DNA from: Epiperipatus broadwayi
Lineage: Eukaryota; Onychophora; Udeonychophora; Euonychophora; Peripatidae
Length of the DNA stretch: 64,000 bases
Direction: 5' to 3'
Assembly (NCBI GenBank): GCA_028023455.1
Contig: JAQFVV010012535.1
Span: 2,420,001 to 2,484,000, forward strand
Position 1 is the stretch's first letter. Each line of letters opens with the position of its first letter. A program made the translations under genes and the position numbers. The notes under the pieces are model-generated. The model had not been told where the DNA came from. It made no database searches and saw only the letters and a program-made list of their open reading frames with translations. Positions 44,914 through 56,107 of the stretch are shown here, in pieces.

Positions 44914-47350
44914 AATATCGATAAGTCTATCTATATTTTAAAAATTATCATTTGTTATATATATATATAAAAAACCTCTTTGAGTTGATGTTTATACATG
45001 AAGTATTATTGTTTATGGTTATTAAATATAGTTATTGTTTGAAGTTATTATTTTATTTATATGTTGATGGTACATCGTTATGAATATTTAATTATTATAA
45101 ATAAATAAAGACATATAAATTGTTGATTATATAAAAAAAATTATTTTATTTGCAGTGATTATTAAAAAAATGCATTATTATTATTTATGTATATTTTTAA
45201 AGCTGTCAAATAAATTTTCAATTTAATATTTTTTTTTATATATATGCTTGATATATTTTTTTTTTTTTATGTTAATTGTTTAAAAGAAAACATGTGTAAC
45301 GAGGGTTTTCAAAACAGCATTTGCTAGCACGTGCAACAAAAAAAAGAAGCCATTATTATTATTAGGATGGTGATTAAAAAAACAAAAGGATAAAATTTTG
45401 TTGTACTTCGTTTTTTTGAAGTTACCATTCTTCAGAATATTGGAATAAGATAGATTTTTATGGTAAATACATAAATCATGACAGGCTAATAGAAATATAT
45501 CGCAGCCAAGAGGCTGCACCATTTTCTTTCATTTATTCCAAAGCAGTTTAAAAAGAAAAAACTAAGAAAATTTCAATACATATATTTCATCACGTCTGAA
45601 GCCGAAATTTGACATAGCTATCTGGAATCTATAATGGTCAATCTAATAATAATCTGGAGATAACTAGAATTAATATATTGGATTTAACATTTCAATTTAT
45701 TTATTTATTTTTCAAGGAAAGAAATTTTAGAAGGATAAAAATATACATATATCCAAGAATTGACAATTTTCTCTAACGTGATAGTTTCCTCACCTTAACT
45801 AGAATGCATTCTAATATTAAACGGATAAAGAAATAAAACAAAGGAATAAGTTGACTTTTGAAAGAAAACTGGACATGTGAACTTTGAAAGGTAGTTAATA
45901 ATTTTATATGTATAAATGATATATAAATATATTTTTGAGATTGATATTTTTGTTTACTTTTATTTTTCATTATAAAAATATAACGTTTTATAAATAGTCA
46001 ATTCAAGCGTCTTGTTTTCTAACAGCAATAAACGTTTAACAGGTGTTAAAATTAACACTTAAGTAATTTAAAATCTTAAAGTATGGCTTATAAGTTTGGG
46101 TTGCATATGAGTTGTTATGTATATTTCAATAAGTAAATTTATATTCGCAAATTTTTATTATAAAAAAAAAAATGTTTTATTATTAATTTATTTCCATTTT
46201 TTTTTTTTAACTTTATGCATACCAAAACAATAATTTATATGTATTTGCTGTATATAATATTTTTTTTTTATTATTTTAAATATCTGAAAAATATAAATAT
46301 GGATTTGTATTTATATTGATATCTACTTGTTAAGCACAGATATGTCTTTATATATTTAATATATATACTTATTGCAAGTATATATGTATATTTATTATTT
46401 GGGTTTGTATTTAAAACATTGATATTACCTAAAATTAAACCATAATATAAAATAAAGGATGTACTATTTGTTTTATAAGTAATGCCTTTGTAATTTATTT
46501 GAAAGAGTATTAATATTTTATTCTGATTTTTCTTTTAATGCCAGAGTCATTATGAAATTAATTGAATTCACAATTTAATAGAGTATAACTTCATATTCAC
46601 TTATTGTTTAGTCTTTAGGCCACTTACACATATTGTTATTCATTGATATGTTTAGATATACATAAATTTACATAATAGATGTGTATATTGGATTTAATAG
46701 AATTCCCTTTGTTTCTGATATATATTTGATTAGTTAGTCATATCAACTTTGAAAATAAATTATAATGATAGATCTCATTGCTCTGTATGATTTTAGATTT
46801 ATTTCATGTATAGCTAGTTGGAAGGGCATATAAACAATTTATTTAAATATAACTGGGATAATTTTGTTTTTTTTTCATTTAAATCATACAATCTATTATA
46901 TTAGGCTTTCTCAACAATTGGATTCATTTAGATTATATATATTCCATTACGTTTATCATCCAATGTTTGAAGCATTATTTTCTTCTCATATATTAATGTT
47001 CCATTACATTTGAGGTATAATATGTTTATATGATATATTGTTCATTACATTTGGCACCACAAACTGTTGGTCCCAGTTAACTGATGATTGGTATAATGGA
47101 GTAAAAGTATGTTCCATTACATTTGAACGCCACAACGTGGTCAGCATAATATGTTCGTTTAATTATTCATTACATTTGGTGTATCAAAGTTAGGGGCTTG
47201 GTTAACTAATGATTATTGTTGCAAAAGTTCATATGTTTATTTTCATTTGAGATCATATAAAGATACATTCCATTATATTTGGCTTTCCCAATGTTTGGGG
47301 CCTTCTTTCTTCAATTTAAATGGAATGCAGCAAGTACGTTCCATTACAAT
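44914..47350. other. AT-rich sequence between LINE ORFs, probable nested insertion
   Basis: About 2.4 kb separates ORF1 from ORF2, whereas members of this group normally have them adjacent or nearly so. The stretch is much more AT-rich than either ORF. It has no LINE-like coding sequence and carries a degenerate repeat array at its ORF1-proximal end. An 80-codon minus-strand ORF at 45280-45522 has mixed composition but no recognisable motif. Both ends meet TA runs. I read it as foreign sequence inserted into a TA tract of the LINE, but a chance placement of two different LINE fragments is not excluded. Confidence 0.5.
46940..47350. repeat. Degenerate tandem array with TTCCATTACATTTG units
   Basis: Variants of TTCCATTACATTTG start near 46942, 46999, 47041, 47112, 47166, 47268 and 47339, 40 to 100 bases apart. 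Some longer units align over about 125 bases (CAGTTAACTGATGATTGGTA against TTGGTTAACTAATGATTATT). Spacing is too irregular and units too diverged for a CRISPR-like array or a young satellite. Confidence 0.6.
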
Positions 47351-47369
47351 ATATATATATGAGAAAATA

Positions 47370-49313
47370 TTAATGCAAGTCATCTGTGAAGAATTCAGGT
47401 ATAAGATTAATTTGTGAATTGGGATCAGAAGTATGAGATAATGGAGATGAAGGACTGTTATTTAAAGTAAAAATAGAATCATTTTGAGGAGAAGGTGACA
47501 GCGAAAGATCTAACTGCTGAGAACTTTTATCTCCCGACCATTTACTTTTTTTAATGTCCTTTTTCCTAGAACTCTTTGAACGTCTAGTCAAATTAGTTTT
47601 CAAGACAGAGGGTGCAGTATCAGAATCAGGATTAGAAAAATTATTTTCAAGTTGCGACTCTGAAGAATCATAAATCTTCCTTTTATTGTTAGAAGAACTA
47701 ATATCAGTTATAAGTGCTTGATCTTGCAAAGATGAACAACCAAGAGTAGACTGAATGTTAAACCTATTCTCCTTCAATAACATATCCTCGTTTTGAACTG
47801 TATGAGATGAGTCAAGTGATGAATGAGTAATGTCAGTCGGAAAAGAAACAACAGACCCACTGACCTTCTTTATTAAATCAGTAGAAACTTGTGGTGGAGA
47901 TGAAAGAGTAATATCAGATTGTTGCGCAGTGATATATTCACTCAAATGCTGCTTTTGCAAATCTTGCAAAACTTTAGGACTACATCTATGAGTACGTGTT
48001 TTCTTAAGCTTGCAAATATTGCAAAAACCCTTTGGACAATCTTTAACAAGATGAGTCCTCTCCTTACAAACAAAACATTGAGGTTGTAAACCTTTGATAG
48101 AGATATGTATTGGACCTTTATCAGCCTCTAAAGTAGATGGAATATCAATCAAAGCAAGACCTTTATTTAACTTTAAAGTAAAAGCAGCTGAGTTGCTGGG
48201 TAACTCTAAACCAACTCTTTTCTCAGTAAGATATTTAAATTGAGTTATTTCACTCAAATTAGAACATTGCCTCTGAAGATCCTTAGCTCCAAAATTGGGA
48301 TAACAATTTCTTGCAAGACCAAAAGCTAGCCTAGGCCTGTCCATATCAATAACAACTAAAAATCTGTGATTTAATAAAAGCTGTTGTCTTCTAAACTTTT
48401 CCTTCTCCAAGACATTATGAAACTCCAATATGATGTAACGTTTATTAGGGTGATGATATAGCCTCTTGATAGCATCGCCAAGTTTCAAATCCTTCAACAA
48501 CTGAAAAAACTCATCAATAGGGAAGTTATAAAGCTGACAATTACTGTCTGTAGTTGTAAGAATCAAAGTATTGCTATTAGAAAAGTGTAAAAAAGAATTG
48601 AATAAAACCACTGGTATCCTAGAATTAAATTGAGCACTTATATTTTGATGTTCATCAACCAAATCTTTATGATTAGAGAAATTCAATATGGATGTATCTG
48701 CAGAAACATCTGACATTATTTGTTCTTCATCATTCAGATCTAAATAACCAAATGTGTCTGACTGTGATTGTGCAAGTTCAGAGACTACATTATTATTAAG
48801 AACATGAGCATAACTTTTCTTTTTAACCTGATTATTATACACTTGTGTTGTATTTTCTTTCAAAGTAGGAAAGGAAATATCCTGTTTCTGAACTGAAGTT
48901 TTTTTATCTGAAAGAGGCAAATTTCCATTCAAAGAATTAGATTCAGAAGAATGTAAAAGAGTATCAGATAATGGAAATTCATTCAAATGCAAAGATCTCA
49001 AATTCTGTTTCATAGAATGTTGAATGGCATTAGAAGCAATAGAAAATTGTGGTACTGCAGGCAAATACATTGATAGTTTACTAGAAGATAGAGGCAAACC
49101 AGAAGTAATTAAATCAGAAGTTTCTAAATGAATGTTTTTTACTCTGTCAGAGTTTGCTAGAACACAATTTGCCTGCAAAGCAACATCCATTACTTGAGAT
49201 TTATCTTTGGCTAGTAATGTTTCATAAGACCTGATATTATACTCCAAGTCAGATGATGTAGTGGTAATATCACCAACTGAAACTGATAATTTTTTATGGT
49301 GCAAGGTCTGCAA
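47370..49313 (-). CDS. LINE ORF1: zinc-knuckle nucleic-acid-binding protein
   Basis: The open part encodes 647 residues. The first 230 are Ser/Asn/Gln-rich and of low complexity. About 245-405 is a folded region with RRM-like and following Tx1-ORF1-like composition. It is followed by two zinc knuckles: C413-x2-C416-x4-H421-x4-C426 and C431-x2-C434-x7-H442-x-C444. The remainder is a polar, Ser- and Lys-rich tail. Such proteins bind the element's own RNA and form the particle used for reverse transcription. The annotated Met is internal: the same protein continues upstream in other frames (49314-49853), so the copy is broken at the N-terminus. It lies upstream of ORF2 on the same strand. Confidence 0.8.
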   Translation of the reverse strand: MQTLHHKKLSVSVGDITTTSSDLEYNIRSYETLLAKDKSQVMDVALQANCVLANSDRVKNIHLETSDLITSGLPLSSSKLSMYLPAVPQFSIASNAIQHSMKQNLRSLHLNEFPLSDTLLHSSESNSLNGNLPLSDKKTSVQKQDISFPTLKENTTQVYNNQVKKKSYAHVLNNNVVSELAQSQSDTFGYLDLNDEEQIMSDVSADTSILNFSNHKDLVDEHQNISAQFNSRIPVVLFNSFLHFSNSNTLILTTTDSNCQLYNFPIDEFFQLLKDLKLGDAIKRLYHHPNKRYIILEFHNVLEKEKFRRQQLLLNHRFLVVIDMDRPRLAFGLARNCYPNFGAKDLQRQCSNLSEITQFKYLTEKRVGLELPSNSAAFTLKLNKGLALIDIPSTLEADKGPIHISIKGLQPQCFVCKERTHLVKDCPKGFCNICKLKKTRTHRCSPKVLQDLQKQHLSEYITAQQSDITLSSPPQVSTDLIKKVSGSVVSFPTDITHSSLDSSHTVQNEDMLLKENRFNIQSTLGCSSLQDQALITDISSSNNKRKIYDSSESQLENNFSNPDSDTAPSVLKTNLTRRSKSSRKKDIKKSKWSGDKSSQQLDLSLSPSPQNDSIFTLNNSPSSPLSHTSDPNSQINLIPEFFTDDLH

Positions 49314-49853
49314 AGGCTTGACAAAGAAGAACTAGCAACAGTCTTTAAATTATTATGCCTTGGAGATAGCTGCTTCAATAAATCTTTATTAGAAGAATGC
49401 ATATCATTTAATTTGGCATAATCTTTTACCCGTGAGCGTGTTCTATGTGGAATAAAATCATGTCCACTAGCTTGTAAAAAAATGTTTTTTTTTAGATCCA
49501 TCAAAAATATATATGTTGTTAGTCTTTTGAATGTCTCTATTTTTTTGGCAACTTGAATTCGCATTAGAAGTCACCGATAGCATTTTCTTTTTAGCATTGA
49601 TATTCTGAATTTTATCAGAGACATTTTTAACTTTAGAAAGCGGTTTTAAACTATCTGCTCTTGTTAAATCTTGCATACTTGAAGCTTTTGATCTATTAAT
49701 AACAGAGCTTGAACAATGCATTAAAGAGTCACTTTTAACGTTTGTTTTTTTGTTTACATTCGAAGATTCTTTTCTATTGAGCGTCGATGATTCTAAACGT
49801 TTCTTAGAACCACTTATTTTTAACAAAAAAGAGGTAATTTGGAAGAACAGCAC
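49314..49853 (-). pseudogene. Frame-broken N-terminal part of LINE ORF1
   Basis: Two overlapping frames (49853-49467 and 49564-49211) continue the Ser/Lys/Asn-rich ORF1 composition upstream of 49313. The shift between them lies at a homopolymer pair (run of A then run of T near 49477-49495); the second shift, back to the main frame, lies near 49313-49330. The first frame has no ATG where it opens (GTG at 49853). Two compensating one-base indels would restore a single frame, so the lesions are probably simple slippage or sequencing errors in homopolymers. Confidence 0.6.
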
Positions 49854-49935
49854 CTACCTTGTACTTCCAAAGTTTTTTTTAGTAAATTTCAAGCATATAA
49901 AGCAAAAAAGAGAAACTTTAAATCCCAACGATACG

Positions 49936-51378
49936 TGATGTGATGTGATGTATTATGGCTTCTCCTTAAACGAAGTCAAGAATATCTCAGCAATTAAGCC
50001 CAGATAAACCTGTTAGCCACTTTCTTTTACATTCCCCACTCTAAATTTACCCATAATCTGCTCTATCCCATTTCCACAACATAATTTTTGTCAACTCTAT
50101 AACCTTTATATCTAAATCCCCCTTATCTTTTCCCAAACCTAGCATAAAAACCAATAATTCACTTTCTGTATAATCACTCTTTTCATATTTATTTTTCCAC
50201 AACTTCATTATATGTACCCTTTCTGTTTTCAAACATTTACATTCAATTAACAAATGCCTAATATTTTCAATTCCTTCCTTACATAATTTACAAAATAAAT
50301 CACCCATATTTTTCCATTTACATGTATATTCTTTTGTAGCTAAAGATCCCGTTCGAGCCTTAAACAATAAACTATTTTCCTTACTATTATCATATATTAA
50401 CTCACACCTAATATTCTGTTTATTTCTATATATATTTAAACTCTTTTTACTCTCCATACTATTTCTCCATCTCTCTAACTCCCTAGTCTTTATTAATAAA
50501 TTTATTCTTTTATCCCATTCCTTACTACTATAACACTCAATAATCCTCTTAACACAATCATCCCATCTTTTGTACAAATATACTGATATAAATTCTTTAT
50601 CCAAATCTTTTGCATAGCGCATTACCTTTCTCACCCATTTTGTTACCTGTCCTTTACTCATAACCCAATTAAATACTATTTTAGCTATTCTTTTATTATC
50701 CATAAACTGCAATCTACCAAACATTTTCATTTTACTTTTTGCATCTCTCATATGAAAACTTGACCATCCCATTTCTCCTTGAATTGCCTCCCTTGCTGTC
50801 CATACTTCTGCATCCAATGCATGTCTTCCTACTTCCCTTTGAGCTTTTTCTAAATAATCTAATATCTTTTTACTAACATATAATGCATCATTACCATATG
50901 TTAACCCTGCTACTGCAACTCCTTTCCATATAATTCTAGCTACATCATATTTATTATATGAAAATACTGTTAATTTCTTTATCAATCCCTTTCTTTTCTT
51001 TGCTTCATTTATCAATTTTTTCTCCCATTCATCCAAATAATTTTTCTGATTACTTAAAATAATTCCCAAATAACTATATCTATTCACCACACTTAACTTA
51101 ATATCTCCCAATAAAAATTCTACATCTTCTCTTTCCTCAGTATTAACCATCATTATATTTGATTTTTCTTCACTAAATTTAATCCCTATCTCTTTACCCA
51201 CCCTTGCACATGTCCTCAACATAACTTCCATATCTTCTCTTTTTTCTGCACACAAAAATATATCATCTGCAAAAAAAAGATCTGACAAAATATATACTCC
51301 CTTACTACCTATTAACGGTATCTCTATCCCTCTTCCTAATCTTTCTATTGCTCTTTCCATTTCACTCAAATACAATAT
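49936..51378 (-). mobile_element. 5'-truncated LINE of a second family
   Basis: It contains the C-terminal half of a reverse-transcriptase protein, about 95 bases of 3' UTR including AGGAGAAGCCATAATACATC, and a short (CATCA)n-type tail at 49936-49952. The tail is joined directly to the start of the L1/Tx1-like element. The 5' end stops abruptly near 51378 inside the reverse transcriptase, the usual result of incomplete target-primed reverse transcription. Confidence 0.75.
50047..51375 (-). CDS. Reverse transcriptase C-terminal fragment of a LINE
   Basis: An uninterrupted 442-residue frame starts within the polymerase: the catalytic FADD (residues 35-38, in SDLFFADDIFLC) lies near its beginning, followed by GIKFSEEKSN and SYLGIILS, the usual motif D and E regions. 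Then come a thumb/linker of about 250 residues and a C362-x2-C365-x8-H374-x4-C379 zinc motif. Endonuclease and fingers are missing. There is no ATG at the 5' end (the first codon is TTG), consistent with truncation. Family assignment beyond non-LTR retrotransposon is uncertain; it differs clearly from both the L1/Tx1-like and the RTE elements here. Confidence 0.8.
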   Translation of the reverse strand: MYLSEMERAIERLGRGIEIPLIGSKGVYILSDLFFADDIFLCAEKREDMEVMLRTCARVGKEIGIKFSEEKSNIMMVNTEEREDVEFLLGDIKLSVVNRYSYLGIILSNQKNYLDEWEKKLINEAKKRKGLIKKLTVFSYNKYDVARIIWKGVAVAGLTYGNDALYVSKKILDYLEKAQREVGRHALDAEVWTAREAIQGEMGWSSFHMRDAKSKMKMFGRLQFMDNKRIAKIVFNWVMSKGQVTKWVRKVMRYAKDLDKEFISVYLYKRWDDCVKRIIECYSSKEWDKRINLLIKTRELERWRNSMESKKSLNIYRNKQNIRCELIYDNSKENSLLFKARTGSLATKEYTCKWKNMGDLFCKLCKEGIENIRHLLIECKCLKTERVHIMKLWKNKYEKSDYTESELLVFMLGLGKDKGDLDIKVIELTKIMLWKWDRADYG

Positions 51379-51379
51379 A

Positions 51380-54300
51380 GACTAAGTCAACTAACGCCAT
51401 CTAGTGGAATAATTTACCTTATGTTAATGCATTATTAGTCCATTTTGATCCTGTAATTAGTAATTATTTAGTTATTTTTTGGGTTCTCATGTTTCCCCCT
51501 GTTTGGAGCCAGCTCGCAGATTAAATTAAGACCCATGTGTAACCTCAGAAATGTTATTTATAAGGTGTTAAGCCACAGAGCACTGGTAACTAGATTGAAG
51601 CTTGGTTGAATCTGGGATCTAACCACCCCATTTTGATCGGCTTCAGTGTATTTTATCTGGATTCTAGGTTTTGTTACATCAATGTACAAATCTGACCATT
51701 GCAATATATATATATTATTTCATTTATTACTTAGTTATATCTTGGATTTGTTAACTTGTTGTTTATTTTTAAAGTACTTAGTTTATAACTGTGATTAAAG
51801 TTTATACACTTCTCTTGAGCTTTAACTAAAGATAAACCATAAAGATTTTATAAAAAAGGCAGCATCTGAAAATAAATATTTTTTTGAATAATTTAGCTAA
51901 TGCTATGAATATAAATATCTACAAACAAATATGCATATATATTATAACATTATAGTATCACTGTATATTGGCTATTATATTTAAAAAACTGTAAAAATTT
52001 TATTGGCTTTAATTTTTTATAATTAAGCAAATGTATTTGTCACTGTCATTGGTTGTATAGCATATAATATCCTCAGTACCATGTTTAATGGTGTCTCAAC
52101 TGATATTTAGGAGAAATATATAATTTTATAAAGCATTTTAAAATGGCTTTCCAAGCAAATTTTTTTTTATTGTCTCTTATCTACATTCATATTTCATGGT
52201 TATTCTTATCAAGAAATAAAGTTATTGAAGTATATAAATCAAAAGAAGTGTTCATAATGTATAAAAACAAATGATTCAAAAATAGAAATATAGAATAGAA
52301 TTATAAATCCAACATATGCTGAAATATTTAATAAAGGATAGAACTAACAGTTCTTACTTTTTATGTTTTGTGTGCATGTGTGTTAACACTTATGTATTTA
52401 GATGTAGTAAAATTAATTGGTTTAGTTTACTTGAATATTTATTAAATAATACATTATTTATTTAAAAGTCAATTTAAAATTAATTGAAATAAATATCTGA
52501 GAATTTTATAGTCTGTGACTTATTTCTTTTAATTAAATAAATGCTTGAAGGATTATTTCAAGACCTAAAAATAAAAGTGAAATTATTAAAAAAGATTGAA
52601 ATTATTATTATTTTTTTCATTTTTGAATGGTGCTTGGAAAATTTTACCACCTTGTTTAAAAAAATCTTAACTCTAACATGTTGCCTATAAAAACCATGAT
52701 AACGTCTTCCAATATTTCATGGACAAATGAAAAAACTCTATTGCATGATAGAGAATATTTTGTAATTCAGACATCATGTGATAACTGGTATAAAAGTTGA
52801 AGTTTGGAAAGTCTAGACAGTCTCTACAAATTTCTTATTGCTGTTAGAACCTAAACTGGTTTAAATTTTTGAATAGCCATTTTGTTTTCATCTACATGGT
52901 GGCAGTTAAGCTTACAGCTAAGTAGTTGCCTTTTCTAGGCAAGTGACTTCTTTTCATCACTCTAATAGAAAGAGGAACAACAACAAATAAACCAGAAACC
53001 ATCATTGATTAATTCTTTATTTCACGAAATCCCATTTATTATAGTCAACTGATAGTGGAAAAATGGACAAATTGACTAATAGAATTATATTTCAACAATA
53101 AATTGCTGCATTTTTAAAATTGAAACCTAATGATAAATAGCTGATATATTTTGAAAAGTTATATTTATTAATTTCACATAAGTTGCTGATGTTTATTTTC
53201 TTAAATTCGTATAAAAATAGCTATTTTCTTCACTATAAGAAAGGGATGCATATTCATCTCAATGTTATGAATTATATTTTTTAATTACTTAAGAAAACTT
53301 TAAACAAAAATTTTTCAACTCAAATATTCCTTTATAACTTGTCACTTGACGAACTTTAATTCAAAAAGTAATGAAAATCACTTTGTTATAAATAATAAAC
53401 TATTTGCTTTATTACATATACGATCAGAATTTCTGGCACCACGGATCTATAAATGAATGGATTAATTTTATATCTCAAATTAAAAAAGCAATTAATGCTA
53501 ATCTTTTGGATAAGTTATAGCATTTATTCAAATTAATTAAATCACTATGGTAGAATGAACTAGATTAACATTACAAATTTGTATCCAATGCTTATGGAAT
53601 TGCTATTAAGGATTATCAATGCTAAATATTTAAATAACATTCCCGAATTGCGGTTTCAACAAAGCAAATATGAAATATAATAAACATCCAAGTTATAAGC
53701 AATCTTAAAACAGATTAAAATGTTAAATATAGATTATCTTGAATTAACCAGTATTTTACTCTTTATGCTATTCCAGAAAGAATGATAAATGAGATTAATT
53801 GTGCAATAAACCAGATAGTTTATTTAATACACTTTCTCACAATCACTTCTTTTTTTAGTTAGTGTGTATTATAGTTGTTATTAATGTAATAAAGTTTTCT
53901 CAGATATTATTATGTAATGTACAGGCAATATTTTATTTAATATTATTGTTGATATTGAATGGTATTAAATGTGATTTATTTTAGGTTTAGGTTGTAGAAA
54001 TATAAATAACTATTACACTTATATAAAACTATTACCTTGCAAATATATGTTTTATGAGTTCTTAAATTTCAACCTGGAAGTTAAATGAATTAATCATGAT
54101 TATGTAGTATGAAAATTATTTTTTTCACTATTATACAACATGTAATAAAGCAACCTGCTAATCTAGTTATATTTGGTTAGTAGAATAGCATTCTTAAAGT
54201 TTAAGCCTGCAATTCAATTCAGTAAAGGATCTCAAGGTAAAGTAAATAAGCTGAATGTAGTAAATATCATCTAGGTACGCTAAGCAATGATTTGTGCTTG

Positions 54301-55730
54301 CTTCTCTTAAAAGACTGAAAACTTCCTCAACATTGTTAAGTGAGGTTGATTAATAATTGATTAGTTAATAAAACCAGCTAATTATAAAAGTCTATAACAT
54401 ATTCATCTTTTATGATAACGATAATTATTATTCTCCAGTATTTAAATTGATGATTATTTTTTAAAAAATAATAAACAACCTAATCCTATTTAATGTTAAT
54501 ATCTTCACAACACCTTCTGATAACACACTTTATTTATCCCAAGTTTAAACTAGATTTAAGAAACAAACAGTAATATTTATTAGATATTTTGTATAATTTT
54601 TAATTTATTGTTATTATTCATTTTATTGTTTATTTTATATTCTGTAATAAAACAATTATTAATTTTTTAATACTTCTGTTTTGTCGTTTAAAAAAAAAAC
54701 ATCGTCACTGCATATTTACGATATAAAGGTCATATTTAAGATATTAGCTTACACAAAATCTATTTTGTTTTAAATATACCATTATTATATTAATGCTATT
54801 TGAAATATAAAACTATTGGATAGGATAGTGCACATAAAATCCCATTTATATTGTCATATCCTAAAATGCATAAACACACTTTATATCTATACATTTATTT
54901 TATTTTATATAACCCAGAGATAAATTATTAATTAACTTTGCATTTAAATTTGCTAGTCTTAGTTTTAAAACACAGATTAAATTATTCTTAGTTAGTGCTT
55001 GTAGTAAGAAACAATATATTTGTAAAGATTTTTATTATTAAAATTAGAATAAGATTAAAAGTACAAGTAGTATTATAAAACCCTGAGAAATTTGTTTTTT
55101 ATTTTATTAAATGCGACTCTATTATTAAAGTACAGAATAGTTTTAGCTTATGTGGAAATAGCTAAAACTTGTATGCATCATAGTTGGAAGTCAAGTGAGT
55201 GATAGTAGACACACTCCTTTGCCTATATCAACTGAAATCTCAGCCTTCTTAACCAAATTCCACATTATTGATTAAGATGCACTTTTTCCACATTATTGCA
55301 ACAGGTCTTATCTTTTTTTTGGTTTCAAATTTGGCAAGTCTCAACTGAGATGCTTCTTTTTATGGTTTCAATAGATATATGAAATAGACTCAGTGCATAT
55401 CACTAACTAAGAATTCAATTATAAAATATCTATTATTTATCTCAATGCTATGCTTTACTTTACCTTACTGAATAAAGATAAAGTCTGAATTTTAATATCA
55501 CAGACAAACCTCTTGTCCATGCTATTAAAATTTAGATTTTATTCTTAGTCACAAGGTAGCATTGTTGGACAAACATAACATTTGGGCAGATGATAGACAT
55601 TATACATATACATAATAGTATATTCAGTTTAATACAGCAGTCTATCTTGGCATATAAATAAACTATTATCATGTTCAAGCCAAATACATCTATTTATTGA
55701 AATTCATACTGTCATATTTTAATAAAAATA
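51380..55730. other. AT-rich stretch without recognisable genes
   Basis: About 51480-51690 is GC-richer (contains GGAGCCAGCTCGCAG and CTAACCACCCC) and may be an old repeat, but I see no frame or partner copy. The rest has no long open frame, no matched repeats and no convincing exon. Confidence 0.5.
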
Positions 55731-55732
55731 AA

Positions 55733-56107
55733 TGCATGAAAGCAGTTCATACCTAAACAATACCGATATCAATAACAAACAACAAACTCAATGTATTGCC
55801 AAGGCAACCTCCTTTTTACAATAAAGATGGACATTCTGCTTTATCTATGGACTAAAATGTTTATATAGACACTAAATATTGCAACTAACTTGACTAAAGA
55901 GAATGAGATTATCAATACAAAGAAGTCTAAATATACCTCCTTAAACTGGAAAATATAACATGTTCTGAACACAGATTAAAAAATAATCCATTTTAACTTT
56001 CAAACTGCAGTGAAACTATGTGCTATTTAGATAATAAAACTAATTATGCTACAGATCTAGATGGGTTATAAATGTAAATATATGAAATCAGTCTGAAATA
56101 GTGCAGA
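55733..56107. repeat. Interspersed repeat, copy 2 (see 30.4 kb)
   Basis: Aligned with 30375-30735 in the same orientation with many substitutions; shares ATGAAAGCAGT, TTATATAGACACTAAA, TAACTTTCAAACTGCA and TTAGATAATAAA in order. No ORF; type unknown. Confidence 0.6.

Larger units (their letters stand above)
41529..49936 (-). mobile_element. L1/Tx1-like LINE with ORF1 and intact ORF2, split by a 2.5-kb insertion
   Basis: Read on the minus strand: a short leader (from about 49936), frame-broken start of ORF1, zinc-knuckle ORF1 (to 47370), about 2.5 kb of AT-rich sequence, ORF2 (44876-41655), a short 3' UTR and AATAAA (complement of 41543-41548) before an A-rich end. Without the intervening sequence the element would be about 6 kb, normal for this group. 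The 5' end abuts the tail of another LINE. Clade assignment rests on the combination of two CCHC knuckles in ORF1, apurinic endonuclease at the ORF2 N-terminus and an L1/Tx1-style Cys/His motif at its C-terminus. Confidence 0.8.

Noticed and set aside
45280-45522. 80-codon minus-strand ORF between the LINE ORFs
   Set aside because: Less biased than most, but no motif and it crosses a (TTA)n tract; left as part of the inserted non-coding sequence.
46940-47350. CRISPR-like array
   Set aside because: Repeats are imperfect, spacing uneven, the context is eukaryotic and no cas genes exist.
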